Positions 1 to 8,042 are shown, numbered from the stretch's first letter. The stretch: DNA of 11,188 bases from Actinomycetes bacterium (GCA_021808665.1 JAKBBA010000096.1:1-11188); one strand, 5' to 3'. Notes: generated by a model from the letters alone, not told the origin. A program made the numbers and translations.

Positions 1-107
1 CGTATTCTATAGCACACGCGCCGTTGAGACAATACCCAACATTATCTTTCATTTAGACACGCTAGTTTTCACAATCCAACAGACCTGGATGTCACCTTGA
101 CTTGAGT

Positions 108-124
108 AAGGACCCCGGTCCATG
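108..124 (+). promoter_or_regulatory. Ribosome binding site and start of the plus-strand membrane protein gene
   Basis: An AAGGA core at 108-112 lies 9 nt before the ATG at 122-124, which supports this start. A short inverted repeat, GGACC-CC-GGTCC (110-121), fills the space between them and overlaps the Shine-Dalgarno bases. Its 2-nt centre makes a stable hairpin doubtful. No convincing -35/-10 pair was identified in the AT-richer stretch 1-107. Confidence 0.5.
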
Positions 125-592
125 CAGAATCGGCCGTCAAGTGTCGGAATAAGGCGAAGCCGCCAGTCGAGTTCTCAAGGCGGCGCCCGTCGCCGTCGAA
201 GGGCTGGAGTGGGCTCTATGCGGGCACGACTCATATTGAAGCTGATCGGCCTCGTAGTAACAGTCGTCCTTGGGATAGTGACGTTCCGCTCCTTCTCGCT
301 TTCGTCATCGTCTCCTCTGCAGCCATCGAAGCTCGTGGGCAACGCAGTAAGCGGACTGTGCGCCGACAATCAGGCGATAGCAGCAGCGGGTGGTGGTAGC
401 CCTGGCACAGCGACCACCGGAACGTCAAGCGGCAGTGCTGCCACTGGTGGTACGAGCGGTGGAGCAGGCGGCGGTCTGCAGCTGGGTGGCAACGCTGCGA
501 GCCTTGCGCCGCTCGTCTCCGATGTCGGTCTCACTCCGAACGTTCTCAGCTGTCCGCCAGGTTCGACCAGCCCCGCAGGATCGGGTGGCTGA
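122..592 (+). CDS. Small membrane-anchored Gly/Ser-rich hypothetical protein
   Basis: I do not recognise a family for this 156-aa protein. The first 36 residues are strongly basic and include a run of five Arg at 23-27. A single hydrophobic segment follows at about 37-55. The rest (56-156) is low-complexity Gly/Ser/Thr/Ala, with only two cysteines, C80 and C144. By the positive-inside rule the N-terminus should be cytoplasmic and the Gly/Ser-rich part outside, where the two cysteines could pair. The start at 122 has an AAGGA site 9 nt upstream, but M33 (position 218), just before the hydrophobic segment, is an alternative. It is the only plus-strand gene in the window and converges on holB. 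The composition does not suggest an enzyme. A structural or envelope-associated role is possible but is a guess. Confidence 0.6.
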   Translation: MQNRPSSVGIRRSRQSSSQGGARRRRRAGVGSMRARLILKLIGLVVTVVLGIVTFRSFSLSSSSPLQPSKLVGNAVSGLCADNQAIAAAGGGSPGTATTGTSSGSAATGGTSGGAGGGLQLGGNAASLAPLVSDVGLTPNVLSCPPGSTSPAGSGG

Positions 593-629
593 CGCAGTTT
601 GCGTTGGACGAGGCCGTGCCGAGTTTTTT
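592..629 (+). terminator. Possible terminator between the convergent hypothetical gene and holB
   Basis: A perfect 5-bp stem with a 3-nt loop, ACGCA-GTT-TGCGT (592-604), starts in the stop codon of the plus-strand gene. A weak GGC-CGT-GCC stem comes next, then a run of six T at 624-629 just before the holB stop. Position and T-run fit an intrinsic terminator for plus-strand transcription. The stem nearest the T-run has only 3 bp, so the call is tentative. Confidence 0.4.
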
Positions 630-631
630 CC

Positions 632-1846
632 CTAGCTTCGCTCTCCCGTTCGACGGTCAGGCTCTCTGGAGTAACCGGCGCGGCCCAGTCGCGCCAGGAG
701 AGCTTGAAGAGCAAGCAGTTCACCCGGGTTGAACTCCAAGTCGCGGGCGCACTTGTCGACCAGACTGATCGCGTTCAGAGCGTCCTCCGAGGCAACTTTG
801 GCCCGGCGGGTCTTCTCTGCGGCCGCACTTACTGCAAGCCGGTCGCGGTATGCGCCGGCAAGGACTGCCAGCCCGGCTCGAAGCTCGTCTGCGCGCTGAC
901 GGCGGGCCTCCCTGCGCTGGCGATCGTCGAGTTCTGCCATTGCCGGACCGCTGGCCTTCCCGCCCTTGGCGCCGCGCGACCCCTTGGTACGCTTCTGACC
1001 TCCCGTAACCTCAGCAGCCCGGCGGTTCGCCTCGGCGAGGTTGGTGCGTTCCTCCGAGTGATGGGCGACCAAGGGCGATGCGCTCGATTCGAGAAGGGCG
1101 ATCAGCTCGTCCGCTATGGAAGCCGCCGTCGCGTTGCTTGCGTCAAGACGCGCCGGGATCGAATACCAGGCGTCGCGTCGGGCCTCTACCTCAGGGTCGG
1201 ATGCGAGACTCGCGGCCCGATCCAGGCGGCCAGCCGCGGCAGTCGCTAGCAGATGCGCTCGACCCGGTTCGACCCCTCGCGCCTCGAGCACTTCGGCGAC
1301 CTGGTCGACGCTGAGAGCCGAGAAGCCGACCTCGACACAGCGGCTAGCGATCGTGACCAGCTCAGGAGGCAGAAAGTTGGCCAGGATTACGAACACGGTC
1401 GTAGGGGGGGGTTCCTCCACCGTCTTCAAAAGAGCAGGCCCGGTGTCTCGAACCAGGTGGAAGTCGTGGAGGACGATCACTTTTCGTCGCGACTCGAGGG
1501 GGCTGACATGAGCTGACCTTATGGCCTCCCTCGCAGCGGACATCCCTATGAACGCCCCTTCGCGCTCGACAGACACGACATCCGGGTGCATCCCAGCGAG
1601 AGCCCTCCTACACGATTCGCAGGTCGAGCTGCCGTTCACGTGCAGCCCTCCGTCGGGGCACACGAGCGCAGCGGCGAAACTTCGCGCCGCGGCGCGCTTG
1701 CCGCTTCCCGCAGGCCCGAGGAAAAGGTACGCATGCACAGGTCGCGCAGCAGCTCGCCTCAACAGGGCAACCGCGCCACGTTGGCCGGTCACGTCAGCGT
1801 ATAGCTCGGTCATGCAGGTCCGGCCATCCACGTCTGATTTTCCCAT
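632..1846 (-). CDS. holB: DNA polymerase III subunit delta' (clamp loader)
   Basis: A 404-aa AAA+ clamp-loader subunit that helps open and load the beta sliding clamp at primed DNA. Visible motifs are a Walker A-like GPAGSGKR (44-51), a partial zinc-binding cluster (C63, C76, C79) before HPDV, the LLKTVEEPPP segment (139-148) and the sensor-1 SRC motif (168-170), whose Arg is the trans-acting finger of delta'. A basic Lys/Gly-rich linker (about 279-298) leads into a charged helix, as I recall from actinobacterial delta' proteins. Two deviations are visible: R51 replaces the usual Thr/Ser of Walker A, and one cysteine of the normal four-Cys cluster is missing. The gene begins 15 nt after the tmk stop, so the two are probably cotranscribed. 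M12 (position 1813) is an alternative start that fits the family N-terminus better. Neither start has a strong Shine-Dalgarno sequence; the upstream one was kept for its tighter spacing to tmk. Confidence 0.93.
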   Translation of the reverse strand: MGKSDVDGRTCMTELYADVTGQRGAVALLRRAAARPVHAYLFLGPAGSGKRAAARSFAAALVCPDGGLHVNGSSTCESCRRALAGMHPDVVSVEREGAFIGMSAAREAIRSAHVSPLESRRKVIVLHDFHLVRDTGPALLKTVEEPPPTTVFVILANFLPPELVTIASRCVEVGFSALSVDQVAEVLEARGVEPGRAHLLATAAAGRLDRAASLASDPEVEARRDAWYSIPARLDASNATAASIADELIALLESSASPLVAHHSEERTNLAEANRRAAEVTGGQKRTKGSRGAKGGKASGPAMAELDDRQRREARRQRADELRAGLAVLAGAYRDRLAVSAAAEKTRRAKVASEDALNAISLVDKCARDLEFNPGELLALQALLARLGRAGYSREPDRRTGERS

Positions 1847-1861
1847 GGTCTCGGGCGACAG

Positions 1862-2611
1862 CTAACCATCGTCGTCCCTCGCGGCCGACAGCACTCGCGC
1901 TGCCACCTCGTCAAAGCTCCCGAGACCATCCACCAGCCGCCAACGAACAGGATCGGAGCGGGCCAGAGTGGCGAATCCACCCGCAACTCTTAGAAAAAAC
2001 TCTTTCTCCTCAGCTTCGATCCGGTCGACTAGCTCGGGATTGGATGTGGTCCTGGCTTCTTTGCGTCTTTCGACCAAGCGCCTCGCGACCTCCCCAGGAC
2101 CGACATCGAGGAGGATGACCCGGTCAGGAGATACCCCTGCGGCCGCCCACTCGGAAAGGCGGGCCAGCTCGACTGTCTCGAGCCTACGCCCGTATCCTTG
2201 ATAGGCGATTGTGCTCGCACTGAAGCGGTCACAAACCACGTCGCGTCCGCTTCGCAGCGCAGGGGCGATGACGTCTTCGACGTGCTGGGCCCGCGCCGCG
2301 AGCATCAAGAGGGCCTCGGCGCGAGCCGCCACCGGCGGGGATTCCCGGTCGAGCACGAGCGTTCGCAGTCTCTCCCCGAGCGGAGTACCCCCCGGTTCCC
2401 TGGTCAGCACCGCTCCGAGTTCTGCGGCGAGCCGGATCGCCTGAGTTGATTTCCCGCTGGCCTCGACGCCTTCGAGGACAATAAACCTCCCGCGGCTCCC
2501 GGAACGTCCCAGGGGCCGGGGCGCCCGGCCCGTGTCGGGCCCTGGACTTTCGCTGCCACCGTCCCCGTCCCCGCCCCCGTCCCCGTTCAAGGCGCGGGGC
2601 GCTTCAGCCAC
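1862..2611 (-). CDS. tmk: Thymidylate kinase
   Basis: dTMP kinase phosphorylates dTMP to dTDP with ATP, an essential step of dTTP synthesis. The 249-aa product shows the P-loop GVEASGKST (48-56), the TREPGGTPLGE substrate motif (70-80), DRF (128-130) and the following S-x5-YQGYGR segment (131-142), and a basic LID region (about 180-205). The family is usually about 205-215 aa; the surplus is an N-terminal extension of about 40 residues rich in Gly, Asp and Pro. The start is GTG at 2611, overlapping the topA stop by 8 nt, with a partial AAGAAGG site close upstream. A TTG at 2590 would remove seven residues only. The downstream gene is holB, so tmk lies inside a topA-tmk-holB run linking dTTP supply to replication functions. 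The extension is encoded by a G-run-rich stretch described separately. Confidence 0.95.
   Translation of the reverse strand: MAEAPRALNGDGGGDGDGGSESPGPDTGRAPRPLGRSGSRGRFIVLEGVEASGKSTQAIRLAAELGAVLTREPGGTPLGERLRTLVLDRESPPVAARAEALLMLAARAQHVEDVIAPALRSGRDVVCDRFSASTIAYQGYGRRLETVELARLSEWAAAGVSPDRVILLDVGPGEVARRLVERRKEARTTSNPELVDRIEAEEKEFFLRVAGGFATLARSDPVRWRLVDGLGSFDEVAARVLSAARDDDG
2563..2584 (-). repeat. G-quadruplex motif in the tmk N-terminal coding region
   Basis: The minus (coding) strand reads G4-AC-G5-C-G4-AC-G4 within 22 nt, so there are four G-runs of at least four bases with loops of 2, 1 and 2 nt. This satisfies the canonical quadruplex pattern with very short loops, and it lies on the mRNA-like strand about 28-49 nt into tmk. 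It encodes the Gly/Asp-rich extension (residues about 10-17). It is also an imperfect hexamer tandem repeat (GGGGAC), so it could vary in length. Confidence 0.6.
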
Positions 2612-5519
2612 CAGCCTTCTTCACAGCAGCTTTCCTCGTGGAAGCCTTCCTCACAGCAGCGGTCTTCTTCACCGGAGCAGCCGCCTTTCTGACGGTACCA
2701 GCCTTCGCCCCTCCACCAGCCTTTTTCGCTGCGGCCGACTTCTTGGTAACCCCGGCGCTTCGGGAGCTCGCAGCCTTCTTCTTGGCGCCCGGGGATCCCC
2801 GACCGGGCCTCGGCGGAGCGTTGCGGCGATCCGCCAGGAGTTCGGCGGCCCTTTCGGTGGTAATTCCGTCGACCGTGTCGCCCTTACGTAGGGATGCGTT
2901 TGTCGAACCGTCCGTGACGTAGGGACCAAAACGCCCGTCCTTGACGAGTATCACGACGCCCGTCTCGGGATCTGCGCCGAGCTCGCGTAGCGGTGGAGCA
3001 GCTATTCCGCGGCCTCGTCGCTCTTTCGGCTGGGCGAACATTGCAAGTGCCTCGTCCAAGGTCACGCTGAACAGCTTCTCGTCGCTGTCGAGCGAGCGCG
3101 ATTCGCTGCCCCGTTTCAGATACGGACCGTAGCGGCCGTTGGTTGCTTCGATCGGCTCGCCGGTGCCAGGGTCCACGCCGACGGTGCGTGGAAGGCTGAG
3201 AAGGCGAAGGGCCTCGTCGAGGGTCACGGTCGAAGGATCCATGCCCTTGAGCAACGAGGCTGTCCGGGGCTTCCCCGTCCGCGATCCACCGGGCGGCGGC
3301 GCAGAGTCTTCTTGTGTCTCTGTCTCTTGCACGTACGGGCCGAAGCGACCACTTTTCACTGTCACCGCAAGCCCGGAACCGGGGTTGATTCCGAGTTGTC
3401 TATCTGACGAACCCGCCTCGAGCAGCTCCAGTGCTTTCTCGACCGAGAGCTCGTCGGGTGCAAGGTCGTCGGGCAACGATGCGCGCTGGCCGGCGGGCGC
3501 GCCAGCCTTCGCCGAAACAGCAGACCCATCCATTCCGCTCGCGGCGCTGCCGTCCCCGTCACCAGCGACTTCGCGCTGTACGTAAGGACCGTATCGGCCA
3601 ACCCTCACGACGATCCCCGAGTCCGGTCCGCCTATCGGGATCGAGTTCACCTCCCGAGCGTCGATCTCACCGAGGTTCTCGAGAACCAACCCTTTGAGGC
3701 CGGGGCCGGAGTCGGCCTTACCGGTGTTCGAAGTTCCCCCGTTCGCAACGCTGCTCCCGGCCGTGTCGCCGAAATAGAACCGGGTGAGCCACGGGATCGA
3801 TTCCCTCGCCCCGTTCGCTATCTCGTCGAGATCCTCCTCCATCGACGCGGTGAAGCCGTAGTCGACAAGATCTGCGAAATGCTGTTCGAGCAGCCCGACG
3901 ACCGCGAAGGCTGTCCACGATGGAACCAGGGCGGAGCCCTTCTTCCACACGTAGCCACGGCTTTGGATGGTGTCGAGGATCGAAGCGTAGGTGGATGGCC
4001 GGCCGACCCCCAATTCTTCGAGGGCCTTGACTAGGGACGCCTCGCTGTAGCGGGCGGGCGGGGAGGTGGAATGCTCGTCGGCGTCGAGCGACTCGAGATC
4101 GACCCGGTCACCTGCGGCGAGCGCGGGCAGGCGAACCTCCCGGTCTTCGAGCTCGGAGTCGGGGTCATCAGAGCCTTCGACATAGGCGCGGAGGAAGCCT
4201 GGGAATGTGATCACCCGGCCGGAAGTGGCGAACACAGCGTCCTCGCCCGAGGACGACGTTGCCCCTATGCGCACGGATACACTCCGCCCGACAGCGTCGG
4301 CCATCTGTGAAGCCACCGTCCGCATCCAGATCAACTCGTATAGACGCCTGGCGTCCCCATTCAGGCCGGTCTGTTCCGGCGTTTTGAACCTGTCCCCAGC
4401 CGGTCGGATCGCCTCATGGGCTTCCTGCGCGTTCTTGACCTTCTTGTCGTAGCGCCTAGGAGCACTCGGCACGTAGGAGTCCCCGTAAAGCGTCCGCGCC
4501 TGAGTGCGGGCAGCCTCGAGGGCCTCCGCCGAAAGGGTCGTCGAGTCAGTTCGCATATAGGTGATGTGGCCAGACTCGTAGAGCTCCTGGGCGACGCGCA
4601 TCGCCCGCGCAGCTGTGAAGCGCAGCTTGCGGCCTGCTTCCTGCTGGAGGGTCGAGGTCATGAAAGGAGCGTGCGGGCTTCGCCTCCACGGCTTCTCCTC
4701 CACCGAGCGCACAGAGAAGTCGGCACCTCGAAGGCTGGACGCGAGAGCTCCGGCAGCGCCTGCGTCGAGCAGGATTGCATCCTCGCGGGTGAGGCGGCCG
4801 CCCTCGTCGAAATCCCGGCCTGTCGCTAGTCGACGCGAGTCGACTTCCACGAGCGTCGCTGTGAACGCCTCGCGGGGGCTGCCCCCGAGGAAGGAACCTA
4901 CGAGATCCCAATAGGAGGCGGCCCGGAAGCGCATCCTTGCCCGTTCACGCTCGACCACCAGCCGGGTCGCGACCGACTGGACCCTCCCTGCGGAGAGGGA
5001 CGGCATGATCTTCTTCCACAGGACCGGGCTCACTTCGTAGCCGTAGAGGCGGTCGAGAATGCGGCGAGTCTCCTGAGCGTCGACAAGGCGACGGTCCAGC
5101 TCACGCCAGTCACGCACCGCTCGCTCGATCGCCGCCTGCGTTATCTCGTGGAACACCATCCGCTTCACAGGAACTCTCGGCGCGAGAACTTCGAGGAGAT
5201 GCCACGCTATCGACTCACCCTCGCGGTCCTCGTCGGTGGCCAGGAACAGCTCACTGGCGTTCTTGACCATCGCCTTCAGCTTGCGGACCTGGTCACGACG
5301 CTCCGCCGACACGACGTAGAGCGGCTTGAAGTCGTTGTCGACGTCGACGCCCAAACGAGCCCACGGCTCGGCCTTGTACGCGGCAGGAACGTCGGCAGCG
5401 TTTCGCGGGAGGTCACGGATATGGCCTATGGAAGACTCGACGTCGTAATCGGATCCAAGAAAGCGCGAAATGGTCCGCGCTTTCGCCGGGGATTCGACGA
5501 TTACAAGAGGTTTTGGCAT
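2604..5519 (-). CDS. topA: DNA topoisomerase I (type IA)
   Basis: A 971-aa type IA topoisomerase that relaxes negative supercoils by transient single-strand cleavage through a 5'-phosphotyrosyl bond. The N-terminal TOPRIM domain shows E9 (IVESPAKA) and the DxDxE acid triad D96, D98, E100, which binds Mg2+. The catalytic motif GHITYMRTDS places the nucleophile at Y321 with R323 beside it. The C-terminal part has at least four topoisomerase repeats ending in G-R-Y/F-GPY (near 642-646, 715-719, 796-800 and 863-867). It ends in a Lys/Ala/Arg-rich tail (about 905-971). I see no cysteine in the whole protein, so the zinc fingers of the E. coli enzyme are absent, as is known for actinobacterial TopA, where basic tails take over DNA binding and processivity. 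The ATG at 5519 gives the standard MPKPLVIVESPAKA start. No strong Shine-Dalgarno sequence is visible. The 3' end overlaps tmk by 8 nt. Confidence 0.97.
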   Translation of the reverse strand: MPKPLVIVESPAKARTISRFLGSDYDVESSIGHIRDLPRNAADVPAAYKAEPWARLGVDVDNDFKPLYVVSAERRDQVRKLKAMVKNASELFLATDEDREGESIAWHLLEVLAPRVPVKRMVFHEITQAAIERAVRDWRELDRRLVDAQETRRILDRLYGYEVSPVLWKKIMPSLSAGRVQSVATRLVVERERARMRFRAASYWDLVGSFLGGSPREAFTATLVEVDSRRLATGRDFDEGGRLTREDAILLDAGAAGALASSLRGADFSVRSVEEKPWRRSPHAPFMTSTLQQEAGRKLRFTAARAMRVAQELYESGHITYMRTDSTTLSAEALEAARTQARTLYGDSYVPSAPRRYDKKVKNAQEAHEAIRPAGDRFKTPEQTGLNGDARRLYELIWMRTVASQMADAVGRSVSVRIGATSSSGEDAVFATSGRVITFPGFLRAYVEGSDDPDSELEDREVRLPALAAGDRVDLESLDADEHSTSPPARYSEASLVKALEELGVGRPSTYASILDTIQSRGYVWKKGSALVPSWTAFAVVGLLEQHFADLVDYGFTASMEEDLDEIANGARESIPWLTRFYFGDTAGSSVANGGTSNTGKADSGPGLKGLVLENLGEIDAREVNSIPIGGPDSGIVVRVGRYGPYVQREVAGDGDGSAASGMDGSAVSAKAGAPAGQRASLPDDLAPDELSVEKALELLEAGSSDRQLGINPGSGLAVTVKSGRFGPYVQETETQEDSAPPPGGSRTGKPRTASLLKGMDPSTVTLDEALRLLSLPRTVGVDPGTGEPIEATNGRYGPYLKRGSESRSLDSDEKLFSVTLDEALAMFAQPKERRGRGIAAPPLRELGADPETGVVILVKDGRFGPYVTDGSTNASLRKGDTVDGITTERAAELLADRRNAPPRPGRGSPGAKKKAASSRSAGVTKKSAAAKKAGGGAKAGTVRKAAAPVKKTAAVRKASTRKAAVKKAGG

Positions 5520-5592
5520 CGAAGCGCTCGTTGGTTCCAGGATTTCTGTACGTGTCGGAAAAAAGAATGCGGGCGCCCCTAAAACGACAGCC

Positions 5593-5606
5593 GCCTGGCG
5601 TCAGGC
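5593..5606 (-). terminator. Hairpin downstream of hppA, second of two
   Basis: A perfect 5-bp stem with a 4-nt loop, GCCTG/CAGGC. On the minus strand a TTTT follows about 8 nt later, and T6 follows further on at 5559-5564. It lies about 95 nt after the hppA stop and about 75 nt before the topA start. It could terminate hppA read-through or be part of a topA leader. Confidence 0.35.
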
Positions 5607-5632
5607 TAACGCGACGGGAAAGGAGAATGGGT

Positions 5633-5665
5633 GACGGCCGGGACCCGATCGGAGTCCCAGCCGTC
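5633..5665 (-). terminator. Probable hppA transcription terminator hairpin
   Basis: A stem of 6 + 5 base pairs with one internal C-A mismatch: GACGGC/GCCGTC outside and GGGAC/GTCCC inside, around a 9-nt loop CCGATCGGA. It starts about 35 nt after the hppA stop, a usual place for a terminator. No U-run follows directly, so it may be a U-less actinobacterial terminator or an mRNA-stabilising stem. Confidence 0.5.
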
Positions 5666-5699
5666 CTAGCCCGCTCTCGTTTCTATTTCGGGGGCTGAG

Positions 5700-8042
5700 T
5701 TAGACCTGCGCGGCGCCGACCGTTTGCGTGGGGCCCCCGGGGGTCTCGTCGCCTACCGGGGCCATCTTGCGCTTGGAGAAAAGTACGCCACCGAGGATCA
5801 CGGCACCCGCGAGCACGGCGATGACGGTCCGTAGTGCCGTGTCGGACTGCAAGCTTATGATTGCAGGCAGAATGAGCAGGCTCACGAGGTTCATCACCTT
5901 GATGAGCGGGTTGATAGCCGGACCGGCTGTGTCTTTGAACGGGTCGCCGACTGTGTCACCGATTACGGCGGCCTTGTGCGACTCGGAACCTTTGCCGCCC
6001 TCGTGTCCATCCTCGATGTACTTCTTCGCGTTGTCCCAGGCACCGCCGGCGTTGTTGAGGAAGTTCGCCATCAACTGTCCGGTGAGGATCGTCCCCGCAA
6101 GGAACGCACCGAGCGCTTCGTATCCGATGCCAAAGCCGACCACCACAGGCGAAAGGATGGCCAGCAGGGCTGGCGTCGCTAGCTCGCGCTGAGCGGCCGC
6201 CGTGCAGATGTCGATGACCCGGCCGTACTCTGGACGCTCGGTTCGGTCCATTATCCCGGGATGTTCACGGAACTGCCGCCTGACCTCCTCTACCACGGTA
6301 CCTGCGGAGCGTCCGACGGCGCGGATGGCCAACGAAGAGAAGAGGAATGCGATCGACCCACCGATGAGCAAACCGAGGAAGGTCTTCGGGTTGGCGACGT
6401 TGATGATGCTCTGAGAGACTGTCGTGAAGAGGGCGTTTGCCGCCTTGCCGGTCAGCTGAGGTACGCCTTTGGCGTTCTCGGCGATCGTCTGTATGTAACT
6501 TGCGAACAGCGCAACGGCGGCGATGACTGCGGATCCGATCGCGAATCCCTTCGTGATCGCCTTGGTTGTGTTGCCCACGGCGTCGAGGCTGACCATGATT
6601 CGCTCCGGCTCGCCGTGGAACTCACCGCTCATCTCAGCGATACCGGCTGCGTTGTCGGAGATCGGCCCGAAGGTGTCCTCCGATACGACGATTCCAGCGT
6701 TCGAGAGAAGCCCAAGGCCTACAAGCGATACGAGATAGAGCTCGTACTGGATGTTTCCCTTGCCGAGAGCGATCGCGACGACGATTGCGAGCACGATCGC
6801 AAGGATCGCCGGTGTCGCCGACTCGAGGCCCGTGCTTATGCCCGAAAGGACCGCAGTGGCTGGTCCTGTCCGAGTCGATTCGGCGATGTCGCGGACCGGG
6901 CTCGTCTCTGTCGACGTGTAATATTCAGTCACACGACTTGCTACTTGTCCGAGCACGACACCAGTGGTCACTGCGAAGAACACCCTGTAGCTGTGCACGT
7001 ACCACGCGGAGACGGCGAGCGTTCCGAGGATGGTCAGCACCGCGGATACAAGGAGACCCCTGTTGATCGGCGCCATCGCCGTGCGGTCCTTGGAGGTCGC
7101 CTTCACCGCGAAGATGCCGATGACTGATGCGAGGATGCCGATGGCAGGCACGATGAGCGAGAAGGCAAGCCCCACCTGACCTCGGCCGGGGAACGCAGCG
7201 TTCGCGAGGATGAGGGTCGCGACCAGTATGACCACGTAGGACTCGAAGAGGTCCGCCCCCATTCCGGCACAGTCACCGACGTTGTCGCCGACGTTGTCGG
7301 CGATCGTGGCGGCGTTACGCGGGTCGTCTTCGGGTATGCCGGCTTCAACTTTGCCGACCAGGTCGGCGCCTACGTCCGCTGCTTTCGTGAAGATTCCACC
7401 GCCGACACGCATGAACAGCGCCAGGAGTGAGCAGCCGAACCCGAAGCCGACCAGGGTAGCCGTAGCGGTGTTCTGGGTGAGCATGATGATGGTGGTTGCA
7501 CCAAGAAGGCCGAGGCCTACGACCATCAGGCCCGTGATAGCCCCGGTGCGGAAGGCCACCTTGAGGGCACCCTGTAGCGAGCCGTCACGCGCCGCGGCGG
7601 CGGTGCGGACGTTTCCCCGCACGGCTGTGCTCATGCCGATAAAGCCCGCTAGCCCGGACAAGGAGGCGCCAATTAGAAACGCGATTGCGCGGAACAGGCC
7701 AGACAACCCGTAGGACAGGACAGTGTGTTTGGTCGTCACACCGTTTACGGTCACCGTCTCTGTCACTTTGCTGGCGGTGACGAAGACGAGGATTGCGAGT
7801 GGGAAGACGATGATCCCAATCACCTTGAATTGGCGCACAAGATACGCTTGGGCGCCTTCTTGAACCGCCTTTGCGATCTCGATCATCGAAGGAGTGCCCT
7901 GGTCGGAGGCAAGCATGCCCCGCATCAAAACCAGTCCGGTGACGATCGCTATGAGCCCGCAGGCCGCGGCAAATATGAGCCACGCCCATTCCGTGCTGTG
8001 AAGGTGGAACGGCTGGTAGCCGCCCTCAGCGACGAGTCGCAT
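5700..8042 (-). CDS. hppA: Membrane-bound proton-translocating inorganic pyrophosphatase (K+-independent type)
   Basis: An integral membrane enzyme that couples PPi hydrolysis to ion pumping across the cytoplasmic membrane. From the ATG at 8042 it has 780 aa with many hydrophobic segments. The PPi/Mg2+ signatures are all present: GGGIFTKAADVGADLVGK (214-231), the Asp-rich DNVGDNVGDCAGMGADLFES (249-268) and the C-terminal GDTVGDPFKDTAGPAINPLIK region (about 695-715). The GNTTKAIT segment (490-497) has Lys and Thr where K+-dependent enzymes have Ala and Gly, which marks the K+-independent class; these are proton pumps. The ATG at 8042 was chosen because AAGGAA lies about 10 nt upstream and it starts close before the first membrane helix. 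The frame stays open to 8156, but that start would overlap the preceding regulator by 131 nt. The chosen start overlaps the regulator stop by 17 nt, suggesting translational coupling. Confidence 0.95.
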   Translation of the reverse strand: MRLVAEGGYQPFHLHSTEWAWLIFAAACGLIAIVTGLVLMRGMLASDQGTPSMIEIAKAVQEGAQAYLVRQFKVIGIIVFPLAILVFVTASKVTETVTVNGVTTKHTVLSYGLSGLFRAIAFLIGASLSGLAGFIGMSTAVRGNVRTAAAARDGSLQGALKVAFRTGAITGLMVVGLGLLGATTIIMLTQNTATATLVGFGFGCSLLALFMRVGGGIFTKAADVGADLVGKVEAGIPEDDPRNAATIADNVGDNVGDCAGMGADLFESYVVILVATLILANAAFPGRGQVGLAFSLIVPAIGILASVIGIFAVKATSKDRTAMAPINRGLLVSAVLTILGTLAVSAWYVHSYRVFFAVTTGVVLGQVASRVTEYYTSTETSPVRDIAESTRTGPATAVLSGISTGLESATPAILAIVLAIVVAIALGKGNIQYELYLVSLVGLGLLSNAGIVVSEDTFGPISDNAAGIAEMSGEFHGEPERIMVSLDAVGNTTKAITKGFAIGSAVIAAVALFASYIQTIAENAKGVPQLTGKAANALFTTVSQSIINVANPKTFLGLLIGGSIAFLFSSLAIRAVGRSAGTVVEEVRRQFREHPGIMDRTERPEYGRVIDICTAAAQRELATPALLAILSPVVVGFGIGYEALGAFLAGTILTGQLMANFLNNAGGAWDNAKKYIEDGHEGGKGSESHKAAVIGDTVGDPFKDTAGPAINPLIKVMNLVSLLILPAIISLQSDTALRTVIAVLAGAVILGGVLFSKRKMAPVGDETPGGPTQTVGAAQV

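Noticed and set aside
599..1249. Plus-strand open frame of 216 codons opposite holB
   Set aside because: It overlaps a well-supported clamp-loader gene on the other strand, has no family motif, and would start inside the convergent spacer.
2604..2800. Repetitive Lys/Ala codons at the topA 3' end as a DNA repeat or variable tract
   Set aside because: The repetition comes from the basic Lys/Ala-rich tail typical of actinobacterial TopA; the codons vary and no exact tandem unit was seen.
4416..4829. Plus-strand open frames opposite topA
   Set aside because: They lie across conserved TopA domains, including the active-site region, and have no independent support.
5626..5698. Short plus-strand reading frame of 23 codons after AGGAG
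   Set aside because: The Shine-Dalgarno-like bases are only 1 nt from the ATG, the frame covers the hairpin between hppA and topA, and nothing in it suggests a real peptide.
6261..7127. Long plus-strand open frame of 288 codons inside hppA
   Set aside because: It is antisense to the strongly conserved pyrophosphatase. Its translation is highly charged without a recognisable domain, a usual by-product of GC-rich codon use.
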